NCBI GenBank assembly: GCA_963794185.1
Contig: CAWCDM010000072.1
Span: 62,001-126,000 of the forward strand
Reading direction: 5' to 3'
From: JAMXLO01 sp963794185
GTDB lineage: Bacteria; Pseudomonadota; Alphaproteobacteria; Acetobacterales; Acetobacteraceae
DNA length: 64,000 bases
Position numbers and translations under genes: made by a program. The notes under the pieces were generated by a model, which made no database searches, was not told the origin of the DNA, and was given only the letters and a program-made list of their open reading frames with translations. Positions within the stretch are counted from its first letter, which is position 1. The number at the start of each line of letters is the position of its first letter. Below, piece by piece: positions 27,785-37,421 of the stretch.

Positions 27785-28781
27785 TCAAAGCGCCCCGCGC
27801 GCCAGGATGGCTTCGATCACGCGCTGCGTTGCCAGTGCCTCCTCGCCAGGGATCGCAGGATCGCGCCCCTGTTCGATTGCGTCGAGAAAGTCGGTCAGCA
27901 CCGCCTTGTGCGCCTCATGCGAAAACGCCATCACATTCGCGCCACCCCCCGAGCCCGATGCATCCGCAAGCACCTCCTCCCGGCCATCCAGGAAGGAAAG
28001 TCGCAGGCTGCCGCCTTCCAGCCGCGCGGTGCCGTTCGAGCCGATGATGTGGATCCATTCGGGGCTGCCGGGATACGCGGCGACGGTGGCGACGATCGTG
28101 CCAGGCGCGCCATTGCCCAGGCGCACCAGCGCGGACGCGTAGTCCTCGGATTCCATACGGTGCAGCGCCGTGGTGCGCACCTGCGCCGCTTCGATGCTGT
28201 CGATCCCCACCAGCCAGCGGAACAGATCCAGCGCATGGATCGCCTGCGTGATAAGTACGCCCCCACCGTCACGCGCCTTCACCCCGCGACCCGGCTCGTC
28301 GTAGTACGACTGCGGCCGCCACCACGGCACCATCATGGTCGCGGTCTGGATCGTGCCGAGCGCGCCGTCGGCCAGCACCTCGTGCAGCCGCCGGCTGCCA
28401 AGCCGGAAGCGGATCTGCAGGCAGATGCCGAGGCGGCGGTTCGCACGCCGACCGGCCGCGATCAGTCGCTCGCCGCGCTCGATCGACACTTCCAGCGGCT
28501 TCTCGCACAGCACATGCTTGCCGGCGGCGAATGCGGCCTCCGCGATCGGCAGGTGCGCGTTCGCCGGAGTGAGCACCATCACCGCATCGACCGCCGGATC
28601 CTCGATGGCGCGCGCGACATCGGTGGTGGTGGGAAAACCGTAGCGGTCCGCGACATCCTTGAGCCTGCGCATCGCTGCTCGCCGAGGCCCAGACGACGCG
28701 CACGCGGTCGGCGAGATCCATCAGGCTGCGCGCATGCGGCTGCAGCGCGTTGCCGAGGCCGATGACCGAAACGCCGATCAC
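27785..28781 (-). pseudogene. Gfo/Idh/MocA family oxidoreductase, frameshifted
   Basis: A NAD(P)-dependent sugar or polyol dehydrogenase-like protein. The start is GTG at 28781, overlapping the stop of the upstream gene as GTGA, and begins the Rossmann motif VSVIGLGNALQPHARSL. Near 28672 the frame shifts by one base (apparently an extra C): WASASSDA in one frame joins RLKDVADRYGFP in the next. The second part contains the catalytic-lysine motif CEKPLEVSIE and a normal C-terminal domain up to 27785. The intact protein would be ~331 residues. The clean overlap with its neighbour argues that the gene was recently functional. Confidence 0.8.
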
Positions 28782-29788
28782 GGGCGCTGCGCGGTGTAGC
28801 GGACCGCCTGCGCCTGCGCCCGCAACGCGAGCCGGCACACCGCGAAGGTCTGGCGCTGCGGCATCGCCGTCTCCGTGCGTTCGGCGATGTCGCGCAGAAA
28901 ATCGCGGTAATACGTGACCGGCAGCGCGCTGCAATCGACGTGGCGCGTCGCGGTGCGATTGGCGATGAACATGTGGTCGGTGCCAGCGCGGCCCTCGATG
29001 TCGAGATTCTTCCGGAGTTCCAGCGTGCCTTCGGTGCCGACGACGAAGAACCGGCCATCGCCCCAGGTCGGCAGGCCGTCGGGCGTGAACCAGTCGAGCC
29101 GGATGTAACCGCGCACCGACGGCGTCGCCAGCACAATTTCGGAAAAATCCTCGAAGCCTGCGGGCTCGGTGCCGAACGCGCCGATGCTGCTCATCACGAT
29201 CTCCGCGTCGGACGCATCGGCGAAGGCGAGGAACTGATCGACCGCATGCACGCCGATATCGTTGATGATCCCGCCATAGGCCGGGCGGTCGAAGAACCAC
29301 GACGGCCGCAGCGCGCGGTTCAGCCGATGCGGCAACAGCGCCGCGGTGTGGACCAGCCGGCCGATCTCGCCGGAGCGCACGATGCGCAGCGCCTCCTGCA
29401 CCGCGGGCGAGGCCAGGCGCCCGAGGCAGATCGACCAGATGCGCCCGGTCTCGGCGACGGCACGTTCCACGGCCGCAAGCTGTTCCGGCGTGGTGATGCC
29501 GGGCTTGTCAACCATCACGTCCTTGCCGCGCCGCATCGCCGCGATCGCAAGCTCGGCGCGGTCGCACGGCCGCGCGGCGATCACCACGAAATCGATCGAC
29601 GGATCATCCAGCAGCCGCGCGGTCTCCGCCGCCGGCACATGGGGAAAACGCTTTTGAAACCCCGCGAGCACGCGCGGATCGCTGGTGTCGGGATTGTAGC
29701 CGATGCACTCGGCGCCTTCGTCGAGCAGGTCCTGCGTGAGGTCGTAGATGTGGCGGTGATCCAGCCCGATTGCGGCAAACCGCGCCAT
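28778..29788 (-). CDS. Gfo/Idh/MocA family oxidoreductase
   Basis: A 336-residue oxidoreductase. The N-terminal nucleotide fold begins FAAIGLDHRHIYDL, the lysine motif is MVDKPGITTPEQL, and the C-terminal domain has GGIINDIGVHAVDQF with the catalytic-type histidine. The substrate is probably a sugar, inositol or sugar acid. Its stop overlaps the start of a second Gfo gene by four bases (GTGA), so the two are translated together and may form one pathway. The ATG at 29788 is divergent from the SDR gene. Confidence 0.88.
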   Translation of the reverse strand: MARFAAIGLDHRHIYDLTQDLLDEGAECIGYNPDTSDPRVLAGFQKRFPHVPAAETARLLDDPSIDFVVIAARPCDRAELAIAAMRRGKDVMVDKPGITTPEQLAAVERAVAETGRIWSICLGRLASPAVQEALRIVRSGEIGRLVHTAALLPHRLNRALRPSWFFDRPAYGGIINDIGVHAVDQFLAFADASDAEIVMSSIGAFGTEPAGFEDFSEIVLATPSVRGYIRLDWFTPDGLPTWGDGRFFVVGTEGTLELRKNLDIEGRAGTDHMFIANRTATRHVDCSALPVTYYRDFLRDIAERTETAMPQRQTFAVCRLALRAQAQAVRYTAQRP

Positions 29789-29894
29789 GCCTGTCCTCCC
29801 GAAGCGTCGCGAGCGAGGCTTGCACCATCTTCCCCGCTCCGCAACCAAGGTCCACAATGCGGCAAGCCAACAGGAACCGCAGGGGAGAAGCACC

Positions 29895-30641
29895 ATGGCA
29901 GACCGTTTCGCCGTCATTACCGGCTCGGGCAGCGGCATCGGGCGCGCATCGGCGCTCGCGCTGATGAACGACGGCTGGTCGGTGGCGCTGTGCGGCCGGC
30001 GCAAGGAGATGCTGGAGGAGACCGCCGGGATGAAGACCGCCGGCCGCGCGCTGGTGGTGCAGACCGACGTGACGGACCCCGCCCAGGTGGACAACCTGTT
30101 CGCACAGGTCAGGCAGGAGTTCGGTCGCCTCGACATGGTGTTCAACAACGCCGGCGGCGGCACACCGACCACGAACTTCGGCGACTTCACGTATGAGATG
30201 TGGCAGCGTGTTGTGCAGGTGAACCTGAACAGCATGTTCCTCTGCGCCAACGCCGCCTTTCGCATGATGCGCGACCAGTCGCCGCGCGGCGGGCGGATCA
30301 TCAACAACGGCTCGATCTCGGCGCATGTGCCGCGGGTGGGTTCGGCCGCCTACACCTCGACCAAGCATGCGGTGACCGGGCTGACCAAATCGATCGCGCT
30401 GGATGGGCGTCAGTTCGATATCTGCTCGTGTCAGATCGACATCGGCAATGCCTCGACGCCGATGACGGCGCGCTCGACCGCCGGGCAGATGCAGCCGCAT
30501 GGGCAGATGATGCAGGAGCCGCGCATGGACGTGAACCATGTCGCCCAGCAGGTGCTGTTCATGTCCAATCTGCCGTTGGAATCCAACGTGCAGTTCGTCA
30601 CCATCATGGCGACCAAGATGCCGTTCATCGGGCGGGGGTGA
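29895..30641 (+). CDS. Short-chain dehydrogenase/reductase
   Basis: A 248-residue classical SDR. The cofactor motif is ITGSGSGIGRASAL, the structural motif NNAGGG, and the active site consists of the serine in NNGSISAH followed by YTSTK (Tyr-x-x-x-Lys). GGGGAGAAG precedes the ATG at 29895. The arginine pair in CGRRKEM suggests NADP preference. It is divergent from the two Gfo/Idh/MocA genes, and the three may handle the same sugar or polyol (inference). Confidence 0.9.
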   Translation: MADRFAVITGSGSGIGRASALALMNDGWSVALCGRRKEMLEETAGMKTAGRALVVQTDVTDPAQVDNLFAQVRQEFGRLDMVFNNAGGGTPTTNFGDFTYEMWQRVVQVNLNSMFLCANAAFRMMRDQSPRGGRIINNGSISAHVPRVGSAAYTSTKHAVTGLTKSIALDGRQFDICSCQIDIGNASTPMTARSTAGQMQPHGQMMQEPRMDVNHVAQQVLFMSNLPLESNVQFVTIMATKMPFIGRG

Positions 30642-30642
30642 G

Positions 30643-31028
30643 ATGATGCGCCATATCGTGCTCATGGCGCCGATGCTGGCGGTTGCCGGCATCGGCGCCG
30701 CTCTGGCGGGAGGGCCGTACGACGGCACCTATCACGGCACGCTCCCGCTGAAGGCATGAATGCCATGAGCTGCGCCAAGAGTGCGCCTGTGCAGATGACC
30801 GTCACCGACAGCAAGCTGGAATATCATCATTTCAGCAACGCGACGATCATGGCGCCCGTTGCGGCCGACGGCTCGTTCAGCGGCTCCGCCCAGAACATAT
30901 ACACCGGTCGCGGTCAGGGCACTGCGACGATCCAGACGCTCGATGGCACGATATCCGGCAACGCGATCAAGGCGGAAACCAAGGTCGGCAACAGCTGCAC
31001 ATACGCACTGACGCTCAAGAGGTTCTGA
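30643..31028 (+). pseudogene. Small exported protein, apparently split by a frameshift
   Basis: The first frame (30643-30759) has a signal peptide (MMRHIVLMAPMLAVAGIGAALA) and PYDGTYHGTLPLKA before a TGA stop. A second frame starts ATG at 30756, overlapping that stop as ATGA, and runs to 31028 with SCAKSAPVQMTVTDSKL and a later cysteine (GNSCTYALTLKRF). Together they make one ~128-residue exported beta-rich protein of the kind found in alphaproteobacteria, with two conserved cysteines. A lost base is the simplest reading; translational coupling of two peptides is less likely. The function is unknown. Confidence 0.6.
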
Positions 31029-31054
31029 CGCCCCAAGCCATGAACCGCCAGTTT

Positions 31055-31181
31055 GTACACCTCTCCCGCTTTGCGGGAGAGGTCGGAGCGCGACAGCGCG
31101 ACGGGAGAGGGTGCCGCGGGATGCGCCCTCTCGCGCGTCGCTGACGCGACTTGACCTCTCCCACACGCGGGAGAGGTGTAC
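31055..31181. repeat. Intergenic palindromic repeat, GTACACCTCTCCCGC family (copy 1)
   Basis: A 127-bp element with perfect 15-bp inverted ends GTACACCTCTCCCGC and GCGGGAGAGGTGTAC, and further GGGAGAGGG blocks inside. It sits between convergent genes, so it could act as a two-way terminator. Two more copies occur at 37422-37573 and 62105-62271. Confidence 0.9.
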
Positions 31182-31185
31182 GCTC

Positions 31186-31983
31186 CTACCGGCCTAGACC
31201 TGACCGCCAGCTCCGTTCCTCGATCGCGTCGCACAATGCATCCACCATGAAGCCCGGCAGTCGTCTCAGCAGGCCGCGCCTCCGGGGGCGGAACACGCGC
31301 GCCCTCGCACGCTCGCCGCCAAGCTTGCGCACAAGGCTGTCGATGTCGCCGAACCCATCGATCAAACCGCGTTCCAGCGCGCGCTCGCCCAGCATGAAAC
31401 TGCCGTCGAACAACGTCGCCTCGTCGCCCTTCAGCCGACCGGCGCGGCGCGAACGCACCCACGACTTAAATCGCTCGTGCAGCGCATCGAGCAGATCCTG
31501 GACAAACGCGATGTCCTCCGGCTTTTCCGGGCTGAACGGATCGAGCCGCGCCTTGTTGGCGCCCGCGATGTAGAGGCGGCGTTCGACGCCGAAGCGTGCG
31601 AGCATATCGGGGAAGCCGAAGCCGCCGCCGCGCACGCCGATGGAACCGACAATGCTCATCGGGTTGGCGTGGATCTCATCGGCAGCGCAGGCGAGCCAGT
31701 ATCCGCCGGAAGCGCCGACCTCGCGGATCACCGCGTGCACCCGGACCTCATGCTCATCGGCGCGACGGCGGACCAGTGCGGCAATCAGGTCCGACTGGAC
31801 CGGTGAGCCGCCGGGGCTTTCGATATCCAGTATCACCGGTTGGCCACGCGCGGTGCGGAACGCGCGCTCGATCAGCGGCGCCATGGTCCCGGCACTCAGC
31901 GCGCCGGGACGTGGCGCGATCAGCCCGTGCATCTCGACCAGATTGATGCGCGGGCGGCGCCAGGGCAAGAAGCGGCTTAGCAT
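31186..31983 (-). CDS. S49 family serine peptidase (SppA/SohB-like)
   Basis: A 265-residue protease of the signal-peptide-peptidase family, short form. The catalytic serine lies in EVGASGGYWLACAADEI and the general-base lysine in AGANKARLDPF. GSIGVRGGGFGF is the usual block between them. ILDIESPGGSPVQS is the oxyanion region. No clear N-terminal membrane anchor is present, unlike classical SppA, so it may be cytoplasmic or bind the membrane peripherally. The family digests cleaved signal peptides. Confidence 0.9.
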   Translation of the reverse strand: MLSRFLPWRRPRINLVEMHGLIAPRPGALSAGTMAPLIERAFRTARGQPVILDIESPGGSPVQSDLIAALVRRRADEHEVRVHAVIREVGASGGYWLACAADEIHANPMSIVGSIGVRGGGFGFPDMLARFGVERRLYIAGANKARLDPFSPEKPEDIAFVQDLLDALHERFKSWVRSRRAGRLKGDEATLFDGSFMLGERALERGLIDGFGDIDSLVRKLGGERARARVFRPRRRGLLRRLPGFMVDALCDAIEERSWRSGLGR

Positions 31984-32023
31984 CGGGCGGGTTTGCTCGA
32001 TGCTGCGCCTGCGGTCGTCCGGA

Positions 32024-33331
32024 TCAGGTGGTTGCCGCCACGGTGCGCGGCTGGTGGCGTCCGATCACCAGCACGCAGACCGTGCCGATCGTGGCCACCA
32101 CGGCGATCGGCATCAGAGCCAGCGGGAAGCTGCCGGTCTCCGCCTGGATCCAGCCGATCAGGTAATTGAAGACGAAGCCGGACAGGTTGCCCAGCGCATT
32201 GATCTGCGCCAAACCGGCCGCGGCGGCCCCCGCCCCGAGCCATTCCGACGACAGCGCCCAGAACGGCCCCTTGCTGGCGTAGGTGCCGGCCGCGATCAGC
32301 GTCAGCAGCGGTATCATGGCCCACAGGCTGCCGATGGCGAAGAACGTGGCGACCATGGCCAGCACCATCCAGGCCAGCGGCAGGGCATTGTGCCACACCC
32401 GCTCCCCGGTGCGGTCGGAACTGCGGCCCCACAGGATCATCCATACCGCGGCGATGCCGAACGGTACGGCGTTCAGCAGACCGGTCTCCCAGTTGCTCAG
32501 GCCGAACGATTTTACCAGTTGCGGCATCCACAATGCCAGGGAGGTGGAGGCCCCCGCGGCGCCGGCATAGACGAGCGCCATGATCAGCACATACTTGTTG
32601 GTCATCACGCGCCATACCAATTCATGGGAAATGCGCGGCGCGCGGCGGCGCTCGGCCTCCAGCTTTGCGATCAGCCATTGCTGCTGCCGCGGCGCCAGCC
32701 AGGACGCGTGCTCCGGCCGGTCGGTCAGCCACACGAATGACGCCACGCCGAGCAGCACGGCCGGCAATGCCTCGAGCAGGAAGATCCACTGCCAGCCGCC
32801 GAGGCCGAGGAAGCCGTCCATGTAGAGGATCGCGCCCGAGATCGGCGAGCCGATCAGGCCGGCGACCGGGATCGCCACCATGAAGATGCCGACGATGATC
32901 GCGCGATAGTGCGCCGGGTACCAGTAGGTGATGTAGAGGATCACGCCCGGGAAGAACCCGGCCTCCGCGGCGCCGAGCAGGAAGCGCAGAACGAGGAATG
33001 ATATCGGGCCGCCGATCAGCGCGAAGGCCGCCGAGACGACGCCCCAACTGATCATGATCCGCGCGATCCAGGTCCGCGCTCCGAACCGCTCCAGCGCCAG
33101 GTTGCTCGGCACTTCGAGGATGAAATAGCCGACGAAGAAGATGCCGGCGCCGAGACCGTAGGTCTTCGGGTCGATGTCGACCGCCTTGTTCATCTGCAGC
33201 GCGGCGAAGCCGACGTTCACGCGATCGATGTAGCAGATCAGGTATGCAAGCAACAGGAACGGCATGAGACGCCACGACACGCGGCGCATCGTTGTGGCTT
33301 CAAGGTTCATCTCGGCATTCAGCGTCGGCAT
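32024..33331 (-). CDS. MFS transporter, anion:cation symporter type
   Basis: A 435-residue, twelve-segment major facilitator of the ACS family (GudP, tartrate and phthalate transporters). Markers are ICYIDRVNVGFAALQM in the first segment, the LEVPSNLALERFGAR loop and ITYWYPAHYRA. It would import an organic acid with protons. The ATG at 33331 is used, with another at 33310. Its 5' end overlaps the 3' end of the upstream glycosyltransferase gene by 32 bp, which suggests co-transcription, though the functions do not obviously match. Confidence 0.88.
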   Translation of the reverse strand: MPTLNAEMNLEATTMRRVSWRLMPFLLLAYLICYIDRVNVGFAALQMNKAVDIDPKTYGLGAGIFFVGYFILEVPSNLALERFGARTWIARIMISWGVVSAAFALIGGPISFLVLRFLLGAAEAGFFPGVILYITYWYPAHYRAIIVGIFMVAIPVAGLIGSPISGAILYMDGFLGLGGWQWIFLLEALPAVLLGVASFVWLTDRPEHASWLAPRQQQWLIAKLEAERRRAPRISHELVWRVMTNKYVLIMALVYAGAAGASTSLALWMPQLVKSFGLSNWETGLLNAVPFGIAAVWMILWGRSSDRTGERVWHNALPLAWMVLAMVATFFAIGSLWAMIPLLTLIAAGTYASKGPFWALSSEWLGAGAAAAGLAQINALGNLSGFVFNYLIGWIQAETGSFPLALMPIAVVATIGTVCVLVIGRHQPRTVAATT

Positions 33332-34460
33332 TATCGGAATTCCCTGTCTCGTCGCGCAGCACCGTAGCCTCCGGGACCGCAGGCGGCCAGAGGCTGGCCC
33401 TTGCTACCGTGTTCGCCGGCGTGACGAGCTGCTTACCCGTCAGCGGCACGAGATGAGACAGAAATACCTCCGCGCAGGCGCGCCAGGAATAGCGCTCTGC
33501 GTGTGCCCGGCACGCCGCGCGGTCGGCGCTCAGTGCCTCCAGCACCGCCTTGCGCAGGTCAGCGTTTACCGCACCGATCCTGCCGTCGGCATCGGCGAGA
33601 ACGTCGATCGGCCCGGTCACCGGGAATGCCGCCACCGGCGTGCCGCTGGCGAGAGCCTCCAGCAGCACCAGCCCGAACGTGTCGGTCAGGCTCGGAAACA
33701 CGAACACGTCCGCGCCGGCATAGGCACGCGCCAGCGCTCCGTCGCGCAGTGGACCGGTGAACAGCACGTTCGGATAGTCGCTCCGCAGACGCGGCAGGAT
33801 CGGTCCGCCTCCGACCACGATCTTCGATCCCGGCAGATCAAGTTCGAGGAACGCGCCGATGTTCTTCTCCACCGCCACACGCCCGACATGCAGGAAGATC
33901 GGCCGCGGCAGGTCCCATTGCTCACGCGGTTCGGGCCTGAACAGCGCCAGATCCACCCCGCGCGACCACGGCCTGATATTGCGGAAGCCGCGCGCCGCAA
34001 GCTCGTCGCGGAGGGACTGTGTCGCCACCATCGTGCCCTGCGCCGCGCTGTGGAAGTGGCGCATCCAGGCATACACCGGACGAAGCGGAAACCCCGTTCG
34101 CGCCTTGAGGTACTCGGGGAAGCGCGTGTGGAACGCCGTGGTGAAGGTGAAGCCGGTCCGCTTGGCCCAGCTCCGCGCCGTCATGCCGAGCGGGCCTTCC
34201 GTCGCGATGTGCAGCGCGTCGGGACGGAATGCCTCGATCAGGCGGACCATCCGCCGGCGCGGCAGCAGCGCGAGTGGAATGTCGCTGTAGGTGGGGCAGG
34301 GGATGGTGCGGAACCGGTCCGGGCCGATCACGTCCACCGCATGACCCATCGCGCGCAGTTCACCGACCACTGTGGTCAGCGTGCGCACCACGCCGTTCGT
34401 CTGCGGCAGCCAGGCGTCGGTGACGATCAGAATCCGGTGCGAGAGCGCGGGAGGCAGCAT
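33300..34460 (-). CDS. Glycosyltransferase family 4 (MgtA-like mannosyltransferase)
   Basis: A 386-residue GT4 enzyme of the type that adds mannose or glucose to a diacylglycerol-linked lipid. It begins ILIVTDAWLPQTNGVVRTL. The donor site has FLHVGRVAVEKNI and FPSLTDTFGLVLLEALASG with the conserved glutamates. The frame also opens at TTG 34478, but ATG 34460 gives the normal start. The LpxH-like gene is immediately upstream, so both probably act on envelope lipids. The last ~35 residues look unrelated to the family and lie over the MFS start. Confidence 0.88.
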   Translation of the reverse strand: MLPPALSHRILIVTDAWLPQTNGVVRTLTTVVGELRAMGHAVDVIGPDRFRTIPCPTYSDIPLALLPRRRMVRLIEAFRPDALHIATEGPLGMTARSWAKRTGFTFTTAFHTRFPEYLKARTGFPLRPVYAWMRHFHSAAQGTMVATQSLRDELAARGFRNIRPWSRGVDLALFRPEPREQWDLPRPIFLHVGRVAVEKNIGAFLELDLPGSKIVVGGGPILPRLRSDYPNVLFTGPLRDGALARAYAGADVFVFPSLTDTFGLVLLEALASGTPVAAFPVTGPIDVLADADGRIGAVNADLRKAVLEALSADRAACRAHAERYSWRACAEVFLSHLVPLTGKQLVTPANTVARASLWPPAVPEATVLRDETGNSDNADAECRDEP

Positions 34461-34497
34461 CGCGGCGTAGCCGGTCAACCTGTCGGGGGCGAGAGTG

Positions 34498-35328
34498 TCA
34501 GGCAGCGGCGCGCATCGGTGTTCGGCGCGGGTGGAAGAACGACAGATGGTTGGTTGCAGCCCAGTCGATCAGCTCGAGCCGGCCATCGTGATGCTCCACC
34601 AGCGCGGTGCAGCTCTCCACCCAGTCGCCGTCGTTGAGATACAGCACGCCTTGCACCTCGCGCATTTCGGCGTGGTGGATGTGGCCGCACACGACGCCGT
34701 CGAAACCGCGGCGGCGGGCTTCGTTGGCCAGCGCGCTCTCGAATCGATCGACCGCCCTCACCGCCTCCTTCACCTGGCGCTTGAGCCAGGCGGACAGCGA
34801 CCAGTATGGATAGCCGAGCCGGCGGCGCAGCGAATTGAACCAGCGGTTGCAAACCAGCGCCATCGAGTAGGCGCCGTCGCCCAGCAGCGCGAGGAACTTC
34901 GCGTAGCGCACCACGCTGTCGAACTCGTCGCCGTGCATCACCAGCAGACGCTTGCCCGCGGCGGTGACATGCACGGCTTCCTGGCGCAGGCGGATGCCGG
35001 CAATCTCCAGCCCGCCGAGGGCCGTCGGATCCAGCCAGGCGCGGAACATCTCGTCGCGGTTGCCGGGGATGTAGGTAACTTCGGTGCCGCCGCGCGCGTG
35101 GCGCAAAATCTGCCGCAGCACCTCGTCGTGGCTTTCGTCCCAGTACCAGGACTTGCGCAGGCGCCAGCCGTCGATGATGTCGCCGACCAAAAACAAGTGG
35201 TGGCAACTGGTGCGGCGCAGGAAGTCCGCAAGGAAGTCGCAGCGCGCGCCACGGGTGCCAAGATGCGTGTCCAAGACAAATACGCTGCGATAGTGGGGTC
35301 GCGCGCCGGGAACGATGGGGGCGTTCAT
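34498..35328 (-). CDS. UDP-2,3-diacylglucosamine diphosphatase-like metallophosphoesterase
   Basis: A 276-residue calcineurin-like phosphoesterase of the COG2908/LpxH-related group. Motifs are DTHLGTRG (metal Asp and His), LVGDIIDGW, IPGNRDEMFR (Asn), VMHGDEFD and CGHIHHAEMR. Members cleave UDP-diacylglucosamine in lipid A synthesis or act on related envelope lipids. The first motif is LDTHLG, whereas most relatives have SDxHLG; the metal-binding Asp and His are kept. It lies upstream of a GT4 glycolipid glycosyltransferase and divergent from a lipid-kinase-like gene, which supports an envelope-lipid role. Confidence 0.85.
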   Translation of the reverse strand: MNAPIVPGARPHYRSVFVLDTHLGTRGARCDFLADFLRRTSCHHLFLVGDIIDGWRLRKSWYWDESHDEVLRQILRHARGGTEVTYIPGNRDEMFRAWLDPTALGGLEIAGIRLRQEAVHVTAAGKRLLVMHGDEFDSVVRYAKFLALLGDGAYSMALVCNRWFNSLRRRLGYPYWSLSAWLKRQVKEAVRAVDRFESALANEARRRGFDGVVCGHIHHAEMREVQGVLYLNDGDWVESCTALVEHHDGRLELIDWAATNHLSFFHPRRTPMRAAA

Positions 35329-35507
35329 GCAAGGGTAGTAGATACTGCCAATTCATTGTGGATAACGTTAAGTTTGCATGACGAAACCGAATATTGCCAT
35401 GAATTATGAAAGTCACGCCTTAGAAACCTGATCGTCATTCGTTTGTAATGGAAGCGATCGATGGTCGGTGCTATCCGATTCGTCGGTTCTCAAATGCGCA
35501 TTGCGAG

Positions 35508-36376
35508 ATGATTGTCGTATTCAATCCGCCGCGGGACGGCGGCGCACCAATCTGTTGTGGCGCGTGCTCGATGTGCTGGTGGCGAACGGCGTCCGTGTCG
35601 AACTCACGGAGACGCAAGGCCCGGGGCACGCGCGGGCGCTGGCGCGTGACGCAGTGCATGCCGGGGCATCGATGGTGGTGGCCGCCGGTGGCGACGGCAC
35701 GATCGCCGAGGTCGCGTACGGACTGCTCGGATCGCCGGCGCGGCTGGGCGTGATCCCGCTCGGCACCGCCAACGTGCTCGCGCACGAGCTCGCGCTGCCG
35801 TTTGCGCCGCGCGCCGTGGCGGCAGCACTGGCATTCGGCCGGACACGTTCGCTATGGCCGGGAATGGCGTGTGGCACGGCGGAGTCGCGGCTGTTCGTGC
35901 AGATGCTCGGCGTCGGGTTCGATGCCCACGTCGTGCACCATCTGCCGGCGCCGTTGAAGCGAGCGCTCGGCCGGGGCGCCTACGTGGTGCAAACTCTGCG
36001 CGAACTGGTGCGCTACCGGTTCATGCCGATCCGCCTGCACCTGGATGGCGAGGAGACGCAGGCGGGCAGCGTCATCGTCAGCAAGGGGCGGCTGTATGGC
36101 GGGCGGTTCCGGCTGGCGACCCAGGCATGCGCGAAACAGCCGGGATTTTCCGTTGTGCTGTTCGATCGCGCGGGGCCTGGTGCAGCGCTGCTATATGGCG
36201 CCGCGTTGCCGCTGGACCTGCTGGGCAGCGCGCCGGGCGTGCGGCACGTGCGCGCGCGGCGAATTGATTTCATCGGCAACAATGCTGTAGCGGTGCAGGC
36301 GGATGGCGACCCTGCAGGCTGCACGCCGCTCAGCGTGACGGACGCACCGGGGCCGATCCAGGTGGTGGTCGGATAG
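35508..36376 (+). pseudogene. Diacylglycerol kinase family lipid kinase (YegS/DgkB-like), frameshifted
   Basis: The conserved start MIVVFNP begins at ATG 35508. Around 35528 one base appears to be missing, and the family sequence continues in the next frame as AAGRRRTNLLWRVLDVL. The catalytic GGDGTIAEVAYGLLG and IPLGTANVLAHEL follow, then a normal C-terminal domain to 36376. The protein would phosphorylate diacylglycerol or a similar lipid. Because everything else is intact, a sequencing error is a real possibility. It is divergent from the LpxH-like gene. Confidence 0.8.
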
Positions 36377-36445
36377 AGCCTTGGTACATTTGACAGACGG
36401 AAAGCCGGTTCCCTACGCTGCGGCACGCGTCCGAGAGAACCGACC

Positions 36446-36658
36446 ATGGCTCATGTAGTCACTTCTGCTCCTGCCGCCGTCGCCGCACCTATCCCGCTGC
36501 GTGAGTTGCTGCCCTGGGCTGTCTTCGGCGGATTGTTGGGATTGCTGGTGATCTATTTCGTCGGCGCCGAGCAGGGCGCGCTGTCCGTGTTCTCCGGCCA
36601 CTACGTGCACGAGTTCGTTCACGACGGGCGGCACCTGCTGGGCTTCCCCTGCCACTGA
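36446..36658 (+). CDS. CbtB family cobalt transporter subunit
   Basis: A 70-residue single-span membrane protein. One hydrophobic segment (LPWAVFGGLLGLLVIYFVG) is followed by the histidine-rich HYVHEFVHDGRHLLGFPCH, the metal-binding tail typical of CbtB. CbtB works with CbtA in predicted cobalt uptake for B12 synthesis. CbtA follows after 10 bp. The 69-bp upstream region is too short for a full cobalamin riboswitch, and none is visible. Confidence 0.9.
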   Translation: MAHVVTSAPAAVAAPIPLRELLPWAVFGGLLGLLVIYFVGAEQGALSVFSGHYVHEFVHDGRHLLGFPCH

Positions 36659-36668
36659 TCTGTCGAGC

Positions 36669-37404
36669 ATGGCGAGGAACCTCCTGCTGCGCGGCATGCT
36701 GGCAGGAGTCCTTGCCGGGATACTCGCCGTCGGCTTCGCCACGCTGTTCGGCGAGCCGCAGATCGAGCTGGCGATCGGTTTTAAATCCCTGATGGAACAT
36801 GCGGCCGGCCATGCGCCGGAGCCGGAACTAGTCAGCCGCGCGGTGCAGCGCAGCGCCGGCCTGCTCACCGCCGGCGTAGCCTGTGGCGCGGCACTGGGCG
36901 GCATCGTCGCTCTGTTATTCGCCCTCGCCTACCAGCGCATCGGACAGTTCAGCCCAAGGTCACTCGCGGCGCTGTTGGCCGGCGCCGGGTTTGTCGCGGT
37001 GGTGCTGGTGCCGCAATTGAAATATCCGGCCAATCCGCCGTCCATCGGCGAGCCGGAAACGATAGGCATGCGTACCGCGCTGCATTTCGAGATGATGCTG
37101 ATCGCCGTGGCCGCGATGGTCCTCGCTGTGCTGCTCGGACGCCGATTGCTGGCACGGTTCGGCGGATGGAATGCCTCGCTGGTCGCGGCGCTGGCATTCA
37201 TCTGCATCGTTGCTTCGGTCCAGCTGGTCACTGCCCGACGTCAACGAAGTGCCGGACGGCTTTCCGGCCGTAGTGCTGTGGCGCTTCAGGATTGCCTCTT
37301 TCGGCACGCAATTGGTACTGTGGGCGGCGTTCGGGGTGATCTTCGGTGTGCTGGCCGAGCGCGCATTTTTCCGGTCGCACCCGTCCGGTCGTTTGAGCGA
37401 ATAG
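36669..37404 (+). pseudogene. CbtA family cobalt transporter, frameshifted near C-terminus
   Basis: A membrane protein with five or six segments, starting LLLRGMLAGVLAGILAVGFA with the periplasmic SLMEHAAGHAPEPELVSR loop, as in CbtA. At about 37222 the frame shifts by one base. The family C-terminus SLPDVNEVPDGFPAVVLW and FGVLAERAFF continues in the other frame and ends at 37404. Without the shift it would be ~244 residues. It is paired with cbtB. A palindromic repeat lies 17 bp after the stop. Confidence 0.82.
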
Positions 37405-37421
37405 CGAAACGCGAGCCGCGA

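Noticed and set aside
36377..36445. Possible cobalamin riboswitch before cbtB (GAAAGCCGGT-like bases)
   Set aside because: Only 69 bp are available and no B12 box or full pairing is visible. A covariance-model search (Rfam Cobalamin) would decide.
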